A stretch of 64,000 bases of DNA from Holophagales bacterium (GTDB taxonomy: Bacteria; Acidobacteriota; Thermoanaerobaculia; UBA5066): NCBI GenBank assembly GCA_016719485.1, contig JADJZB010000026.1, positions 1 through 64,000 of the forward strand, written 5' to 3'. Below the pieces are notes generated by a model, which saw nothing but the letters and a program-made list of their open reading frames with translations, was not told where the DNA came from and did no database searches. The position numbers and the translations under genes are program-made. Below, in pieces: positions 58,770-64,000 of the stretch (position 1 is its first letter; each line of letters starts with the position of its first letter).

Positions 58770-61298
58770 TTGGAGCCCACCCCCGTCAGTCCGGAGGTTC
58801 AGGAAGCTCTCCTGGAGCTTTCGCAGTACCTGTCCGACACGCTGCCGCCGATGATGGTCGCCGGCTCGGTGGAGCTCCTCGCCTCGCAGCCTCCCGTCCT
58901 CGTCGCCGAGCAGATCCGGGGCTGGACGGCCGCCCAGTACCAGGGCCGCACCGCGAGCCTGCCCGTGTCCGACTACCTCTTCCACGCGCTGAAGAAGATC
59001 CACCTCCTCGCCGAGCTCAAGCTCGTCCCGACCGACAAGGCCCTCCGGCTCCTCGGCGGCATCCTTCCGCTCCTGGAGACCTTCTGCCCCGAGGAGGACC
59101 GCGGCCTCCTGCGCGACAACGTTTCCCGCCTCGGCAGCGCGGCCACCGTCCTCACCTCTCCGGTGGAGACGATCTACCGCCAGGTCGGCACGGAGCAGCC
59201 GCTGGCCTCGCGCGGGCGCCCCGCGGACGCACCGCCGACCGCCGCCGGAGCCGCCCCCTCCGCGGCCGCCTCCCTCGCGTCCCCGGCGGGGCCGCAGGCG
59301 ACCACCGACGACGTGGCTCGCGGCCTCGCGCGCTTCGGCCTCCTCGTCGAACGGCTCGAAAAGTCGCTTCCGAAGGAGGGTGGGAGGAAGCCGTCGGACG
59401 CGCTGACCGCCCAGCTGCTCGCGACGGCCGCCACCGCGTCCCGTTCGAGCCGCGAGCTCGAGGAGAACCTCGCCCGGCTCTCCCGCATCGGCGTCGACGT
59501 CCCGACGGGAGACGCCCTGTTCCGCAAGCTCTCGGAGAGCCTCCCGGGGTGGGGCGTGCCGGTGAACCCCGACGCGGACGAGACGATCGGCCCGGGCGCG
59601 CGCGGGAGCGTCGTCGGGGCGATGAGGCGCCTCGTCACCCTCGCGCCTGGCGCCGAGGAGGGGGCGAAGCGCTTCCGCGAGATGGTCCAGGCGGGGATCG
59701 AGCAGTTCAACGAGGGCAACCTCGGCAGGGCGGTGACCCTCTTCAGCCTCGCCGAGCAGGTGATCCGGCGGGAGAGGGTCGAGAAGCCGGTCGCCCAGGC
59801 GATGCGTGCGCGCTCTCACGAAACCCTCGACGCGGCCCGGATGCGCGCCTACGCCGAGAAGCCCGAGAACCACTTCGGCCTCAAGACCATCCTCGACTTC
59901 TTCCCGGCACTGCGCCCCGCCGGGCTCCTCGAGTCGCTTCGCGAGGAAAGGAAGCGGGACGGGCGCCGGCTCCTCCTCTCTCTCCTCGAGGTGCACGGAC
60001 CTCCCGCGCGCGACGCCGCGCTGGAGAAGCTCTCCGCGGCCGCTTCGGTTCCGGCGGACGAGACCGACTGGTATTTCCTGCGGAATCTCCTCTACGTGCT
60101 TCGGAAGGTCCCCAGGACCGCGGAGGCCCCGTCTGAAGGCGAGATCGACTTTCTCTTCCGCCTCTCGGAACCCTCGCAGCCCGTGCCCCTCGTCAAGGAG
60201 GCGCTCGCGAACCTGGCGCAGACGCGGCACGAAAGGGCCGAGCAGATTCTCGTGGCCCGCCTCTCGCAGCTCGAGTCGACAGTGGCGAAGGCGGGTGCGG
60301 TCGTACCGCCCGACCTCCTCCAGCTCCTCGACAAGACCTGCAGCGCCCTCGCCCGGCAGGGGACCCCCGCGACCCTCCGGGCCATCGTCGACCACGGCCT
60401 GAAGGGCGCGGTCGGGCCTTCCGGCTCCGTCGTCCGGCTCGGCCACCTCGGCGGACACGACCTGTCCTCGCAGGAGGACCTCGTCGACCGCCTTCTCAAG
60501 GCGCTGCGCAGCGTGCTGCCGGTCAAGGTCCTCGGCTTCGTCCTGTCCTCCAGCGGCAGCGCCGACGCCGAGGCGCGGCACCTCGTGAAGGCCCTTTCGG
60601 GGACTCCCGCACCGCCGGTCCAGCGTCTCTTCGAGGAGATCGCCCGCAAGTACCCCGACCGGGAATTCGGCCGCGAGGCGAAGAAGGCCCTCGCCTTCTT
60701 CGAGCAGCCGCGCAAGGCCGCCGAGTCTCCCGGGCCCGCCAGCCTCGCGGGAGACCTCGAGGTCTTCGGCCTTCCCACCCTTCTCCAGACCCTCGAGCAG
60801 ACACAGGCGACGGGGATGCTCACGCTCAAGGACGGTCGCGGCTCGGAGATCGGCGGGGTGGCGTTCGAAGGGGGGCACGTGAGGGGCGCCGCGTCCGGGA
60901 CGCTCCGCGGCGTCGACGCTTTCCACCAGCTTCTCGAAAGGCCCGCAGCGGCGTCCTTCGCCTTCGCCCGCGCCGCCTCGCTGCGGCCCGAGGACGCCAA
61001 CCTCCCCACGCCACAGCCCGTCATGGGCCTTCTCCTCGAGGGGATGCGCCGCTACGACGAGCTGCAGCGCTCCGCTGCGCTCATCCCCGACGGCGCGCGC
61101 CTGCGCCCCACGGGGTCGAAGCCGACCCGCCTTCCGCAGGAGGACGATCCGAAGCTCCTGTCCGCGGTCTGGGCGAGGGTCTCCCAGGGGGCGACCGCCA
61201 CCGAATGCGAAGGCGTGTTCGCCACCGACGCCTTCCGCGTCCGCCGCCTCCTCGTCCACTGGGTCGAGGAGGGGTCGCTCCAGGTCGTCCCGGAGTAG
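58770..61298 (+). CDS. Large helical-repeat protein with a C-terminal DUF4388 domain
   Basis: The 842-residue protein has an all-helical N-terminal part (to about 140), an Ala/Pro-rich linker (about 145-180), a long middle region of helical pairs resembling HEAT/TPR repeats (about 190-640), and a DUF4388/PATAN-type domain (about 655-740: LAGDLEVFGLPTLLQTLEQTQATGMLTL). A winged-helix-like tail follows. The start is taken as TTG 58770 with AGGAGG 11 bases before it; no ATG fits well. DUF4388 proteins are thought to act in signalling and gliding-type scaffolds. There is no signal peptide. Confidence 0.75.
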   Translation: MEPTPVSPEVQEALLELSQYLSDTLPPMMVAGSVELLASQPPVLVAEQIRGWTAAQYQGRTASLPVSDYLFHALKKIHLLAELKLVPTDKALRLLGGILPLLETFCPEEDRGLLRDNVSRLGSAATVLTSPVETIYRQVGTEQPLASRGRPADAPPTAAGAAPSAAASLASPAGPQATTDDVARGLARFGLLVERLEKSLPKEGGRKPSDALTAQLLATAATASRSSRELEENLARLSRIGVDVPTGDALFRKLSESLPGWGVPVNPDADETIGPGARGSVVGAMRRLVTLAPGAEEGAKRFREMVQAGIEQFNEGNLGRAVTLFSLAEQVIRRERVEKPVAQAMRARSHETLDAARMRAYAEKPENHFGLKTILDFFPALRPAGLLESLREERKRDGRRLLLSLLEVHGPPARDAALEKLSAAASVPADETDWYFLRNLLYVLRKVPRTAEAPSEGEIDFLFRLSEPSQPVPLVKEALANLAQTRHERAEQILVARLSQLESTVAKAGAVVPPDLLQLLDKTCSALARQGTPATLRAIVDHGLKGAVGPSGSVVRLGHLGGHDLSSQEDLVDRLLKALRSVLPVKVLGFVLSSSGSADAEARHLVKALSGTPAPPVQRLFEEIARKYPDREFGREAKKALAFFEQPRKAAESPGPASLAGDLEVFGLPTLLQTLEQTQATGMLTLKDGRGSEIGGVAFEGGHVRGAASGTLRGVDAFHQLLERPAAASFAFARAASLRPEDANLPTPQPVMGLLLEGMRRYDELQRSAALIPDGARLRPTGSKPTRLPQEDDPKLLSAVWARVSQGATATECEGVFATDAFRVRRLLVHWVEEGSLQVVPE

Positions 61299-61316
61299 AC
61301 CCCGGAGTAGCCCCCC

Positions 61317-61373
61317 GTGCCAGGCGTGCAGTCGTGTATTGTTTTCAACAATACACGACTGCACGCCTGGCAC
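61317..61373. repeat. Second copy of palindromic repeat family B
   Basis: The 27-base arms 61317-61343 and 61347-61373 are exact reverse complements around TTC. The outer 12 bases GTGCCAGGCGTG and the segment TCGTGTATTG match the copy at 57991. It lies between two convergent genes. Confidence 0.93.
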
Positions 61374-61401
61374 GAGATCGGGGCCGGGGCCCCGGAGGCG
61401 C

Positions 61402-62739
61402 CTAGAACCCGGCTCGGAGCGTGACGAGGAACTCGTCGGGGTGGACGACGGCGGCCTTCGTCCGCATGTCGTGACGGGCGTACTCGACGGTCAGGTCGAC
61501 GTTCCGGACGATGCCGGCGCGGAAGCCGACGTCGAACTTCGACCAGTCCCACGCGAAGGACGGGGCGAGGAAGCCGGCGGGCGTGGAGAAGGCGTTGTCG
61601 ATCCGCGAGACGCGGACGGCGGGCTGGATCCAGTTGAACCAGGGCTGGTCGCCGACGGCGAAGAGGCCGTTCAGCGGAATGCGCCAGGCCGCCTCCACTT
61701 CGTAGCCGCGGCGTACCAGGCCCGCGAGGTCCTGGTAGACGTACTGGCCGAAGAGAGAGAAGCGCTCCCAGCGCGCTTCGACGTTCACTCCTGCCTCGGT
61801 CTTGTCGCGGCCGTCGATCCAGCCGGCGGTCCCGGGAGGAACGTCGTCGAGAAGGTCGAGGTCGCCGCCGTAGACCGTCCCCTCGATCGCGAGCCGGTCG
61901 GCGAGCTGGCGGTGGTACATCCATCCGAGGACGTCGAGCCCGCGCCTTCCGTCCTGGGACACGACACGGAAGCCGAGACCGCCGCCGGCCTGGAAGCCGC
62001 CGTCGAGGCGCGTGTCGTTCGCCTGCGCGTCGTAGAGGATGGGGAAGCCCGTGCCGTACGGCGCGTCGTCGAGACGCGAGAGATCCTCTCGCTCCGGCGT
62101 GCCGTTGTCCCCCGCCAGGGCGTTCGGGTCGCGCAGGAAGACGGGGTTCCCGTTGGCCCCCGCCGCGCGCCAGTAGAGGACCTTGCCGAGACTCCCGCCC
62201 GCCTCGACACCGATCTCCTCGAAACGATTCACGGCCGTCCCCCAGAGACCGTAGCTCTCCAGGCGCCGCGTCAGCTGCTTGGCGAAGCGGGGCGCCTTCC
62301 CCGCCTGGACGTAGAGGCTCGTGCCGTCGAAGGCCTTCAGCCCGTCGACCCGCTTGCCGAAGCGCAGCCACGCCTCGCGGACCCTCACCGCGTCCGCCGT
62401 CGACGTCGGGTTGCGGTTGTAGAGGTCGATGAAGTGGATCTCGACCTTGGCCTTCAGCCCTTTGGTCAGCTCCCCCTCGCCGATCAGGTTGACCGTCGAG
62501 ACCTCGAACGAGCCGCCCGGATCGACGGTGGCCTCGAAGACGTCGACGCCCTGCATCCGGCCGACCTTTACGTAGTAGTTCTTCGAGTCGCGAAAGTGGA
62601 GCTTGACCTCGCCCTTCAATCGGAATCGGCCGTCTCCCGTCGAGAGCCCGCCCCCTTCCTGCGCAGGCGCCGGGAGAGACGTGGTCGCGAATAGCGCGAG
62701 AACGATGGACAGCGACGTGCGGCGGGCTCGAGCGCGCAT
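61402..62739 (-). CDS. Outer-membrane porin, OprO/OprP-like
   Basis: The ATG at 62739 is preceded by AAGGAG. The 445-residue protein has a signal peptide (cleaved after PAQ) and many amphipathic strands (FRLKGEVKLHFRDSKNY, VEIHFIDLYNRNP, YEVEAAWRIPL), ending LVTLRAGF with a terminal Phe. The pattern FAKQLTRRLESYGLWGTAVNRF and length fit sixteen-stranded phosphate-selective-type porins. The exact substrate is not readable. Confidence 0.85.
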   Translation of the reverse strand: MRARARRTSLSIVLALFATTSLPAPAQEGGGLSTGDGRFRLKGEVKLHFRDSKNYYVKVGRMQGVDVFEATVDPGGSFEVSTVNLIGEGELTKGLKAKVEIHFIDLYNRNPTSTADAVRVREAWLRFGKRVDGLKAFDGTSLYVQAGKAPRFAKQLTRRLESYGLWGTAVNRFEEIGVEAGGSLGKVLYWRAAGANGNPVFLRDPNALAGDNGTPEREDLSRLDDAPYGTGFPILYDAQANDTRLDGGFQAGGGLGFRVVSQDGRRGLDVLGWMYHRQLADRLAIEGTVYGGDLDLLDDVPPGTAGWIDGRDKTEAGVNVEARWERFSLFGQYVYQDLAGLVRRGYEVEAAWRIPLNGLFAVGDQPWFNWIQPAVRVSRIDNAFSTPAGFLAPSFAWDWSKFDVGFRAGIVRNVDLTVEYARHDMRTKAAVVHPDEFLVTLRAGF

Positions 62740-62846
62740 GGGAGATCTCCTTCCGGCGAGTGCGCGAATCCTAGCAGGGACCCCGCACGCAGCGGCAACT
62801 CCCCGACGCCCTACTGCCTTTCCCGTCGCCCTCTTGCCCGCCGCCC

Positions 62847-64000
62847 CTACGGCAGCTCGACGACCGTCCTTCCCCCTTCCGTGACCGTGAAGGCCTTCGG
62901 CGCGACGCCCTCGACCGCCAGGGTGTAGCTGCCCGGGGCGAGGTTCTCGAGGAGCTCGGTACCGGCCGCGGGCAGGGTGACGTGCCCCTCGTTGCCCCAC
63001 GAGCGGTAAGGGTGCGGCTGCCCGAGGGCGTTCCGAAGCGTCGCGCTCCCCTTCGCCCGCGACGCCTCGCCCGGGAGGATCTCGACGCTCCCCCCTGGCG
63101 TCAGCGCCACCGGGAGAGGGGCGCCGGGGACGACGACCCCTTCGAGGACCTGCGTCGCGTAGCCGTTCGAGCCGACGACGAGCGAGTACCTGCCGGGCCT
63201 GAGCGAAGAGATCTCGCCCTTGCCGTCGCCGTCGAGCGAGAGCCACGTGGAGGTGACGTTCGCGCCCGCTCCGTCCTTGACCCTGACGTTGGCCGAGCGG
63301 AGCGGAATCTGGTAGATCCCGTCCCTCACGCGGACTTCGAGCCCCTCGCCCCGGGTCATCTCGATCGTCCCCGCGTCGCCCCCGTCCTCCGTCGCCGAGG
63401 CGTTGTCGCTGGCCTCCTGGTAGCCGGAACGGCGAAGGGTGAGCTTGTAGGCTCCAGGCTCCACGTCGTCGACGAAGAAGCGGCCGTTCGAGTCGGAGGT
63501 CGCGAAGCCCGGGCGAGCCGATGGCGTGCCGTCGAGGGCCGCCGTGATCCGGGCATCGGCGAGGGGCTGTTTCGTCGAGCCGTCGACCACGACGCCGAAG
63601 AGGCGTGCCATCGGCAGGTCGACGTCGAGCGAGGCCTCCCCGTCGATCCGGAGCTCCTTCGATACCGTGCGTCCTCCCGACCCCGGCGCGCCCTGGACGT
63701 TGACGGTGTAATCGCCGGGCGTGATCCCCTCGATCCGGTAGGAGCCGCTCTCGTCGGTCCGCGCCGAGCCCGACGAGGAACCACGGCCGCCGCCCACGAA
63801 GACCCTCGCCTCCGCCACCGGCTGCCCGCCGCGCGTCACGCGCCCCGCGAGCGCGCCGGTCCCCTCGAAGACGACCTCGGCTTCGGCCTCTCTCTGCCCC
63901 TCGGCGATCGTCACGCTCCCGGTCGCCGACCGGGTCGACCCCGCGAGGAAGTCTCCCGCGGTGGCGCGGAGCGAGATCGTGCCGGCCGGCGCGCCGGCCA
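62847..64000 (-). CDS. Carboxypeptidase-regulatory-like repeat protein, truncated at the window edge
   Basis: The frame runs open to base 64000; the N-terminus lies outside. At least three CarboxypepD_reg-type beta-sandwich repeats are visible (GALAGRVTRGGQPVAEARVFVG, ARLFGVVVDGSTKQPLADAR, ANVRVKDGAGANVTST), each with a following G.Y.(I/L) turn such as SGSYRIEGITPGDYTV and NGRFFVDDVEPGAYKL. Such domains occur in large exported proteins, including TonB-dependent receptors and peptidases. No catalytic domain is seen in this part. The stop at 62847 ends the sequence with VVELP. Confidence 0.82.
   Translation of the reverse strand, partial: AGAPAGTISLRATAGDFLAGSTRSATGSVTIAEGQREAEAEVVFEGTGALAGRVTRGGQPVAEARVFVGGGRGSSSGSARTDESGSYRIEGITPGDYTVNVQGAPGSGGRTVSKELRIDGEASLDVDLPMARLFGVVVDGSTKQPLADARITAALDGTPSARPGFATSDSNGRFFVDDVEPGAYKLTLRRSGYQEASDNASATEDGGDAGTIEMTRGEGLEVRVRDGIYQIPLRSANVRVKDGAGANVTSTWLSLDGDGKGEISSLRPGRYSLVVGSNGYATQVLEGVVVPGAPLPVALTPGGSVEILPGEASRAKGSATLRNALGQPHPYRSWGNEGHVTLPAAGTELLENLAPGSYTLAVEGVAPKAFTVTEGGRTVVELP

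Overview
The window comes from a very GC-rich Gram-negative bacterium. Codons ending in C or G dominate, GTG starts are frequent, and stop/start overlaps of the GTGA/ATGA type are common. Outer-membrane machinery is plentiful: a TolC-type channel, an RND pump, a porin, small beta-barrels, lipoproteins and SurA-like chaperones. The mix of M16 and S9 peptidases, an ECF sigma/Ser-Thr kinase pair, DUF4388 and carboxypeptidase-regulatory domains and palindromic intergenic repeats fits Acidobacteriota best. That assignment is an inference; no rRNA or other clade marker is present.

Layout. 1-6.3 kb: a surface-polysaccharide locus with GT2, HPr-kinase-like, GT39-like and second GT2 genes and a UDP-galactopyranose-mutase-like flavoprotein; the first 3.6 kb are riddled with frameshifts. 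6.4-13.3 kb: NADPH-ferredoxin reductase, DUF808 membrane protein, a beta-barrel with a secreted partner, a VOC protein, and an overlapping DinB / ECF sigma / Ser-Thr kinase operon. 13.4-21.6 kb: Tat-type aminotransferase, exported amidohydrolase, LytS/LytTR two-component system, and a divergent ATP-grasp / esterase pair. 21.8-31.3 kb: paired M16 peptidases, a DUF1254 protein with different codon use, an S9 peptidase, proline iminopeptidase and an anion/Na+ permease. 31.4-37.7 kb: a MacA/MacB-permease-like set without its ATPase, a REC-GGDEF regulator, two tRNA-Ser genes and serS. 37.8-43.3 kb: an exopolysaccharide operon ending in a WbaP-type initiating transferase, followed by an anomalous poly-G tract. 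43.4-51.9 kb: an RND efflux operon led by a STAS gene, behind a candidate sigma-54 promoter and next to a sigma-54 activator gene. 51.9-58 kb: mfd, a PrsA-like lipoprotein and a SurA-like isomerase fused to a beta-barrel. 58-64 kb: an EF-P/EfpL-like factor, a DUF4388 protein, a porin and a truncated carboxypeptidase-regulatory-repeat protein.

How it works together. Two glycan loci, the isomerase/chaperone operon, the efflux pump, porin and barrels all concern building or policing the cell envelope. The peptidase block suggests peptide scavenging. Regulation is represented by an ECF sigma/kinase pair, LytS/LytTR, a REC-GGDEF protein and a sigma-54 activator. The best regulatory signal is the GG-N10-GC promoter, with two tandem 16-bp palindromes about 140 bp upstream, in front of the STAS-RND operon.

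Data quality. About ten reading-frame breaks lie in otherwise well-conserved genes. Most that I could resolve are explained by one missing base in a short C or G run. I therefore treat those genes as intact in the organism and mark each break.
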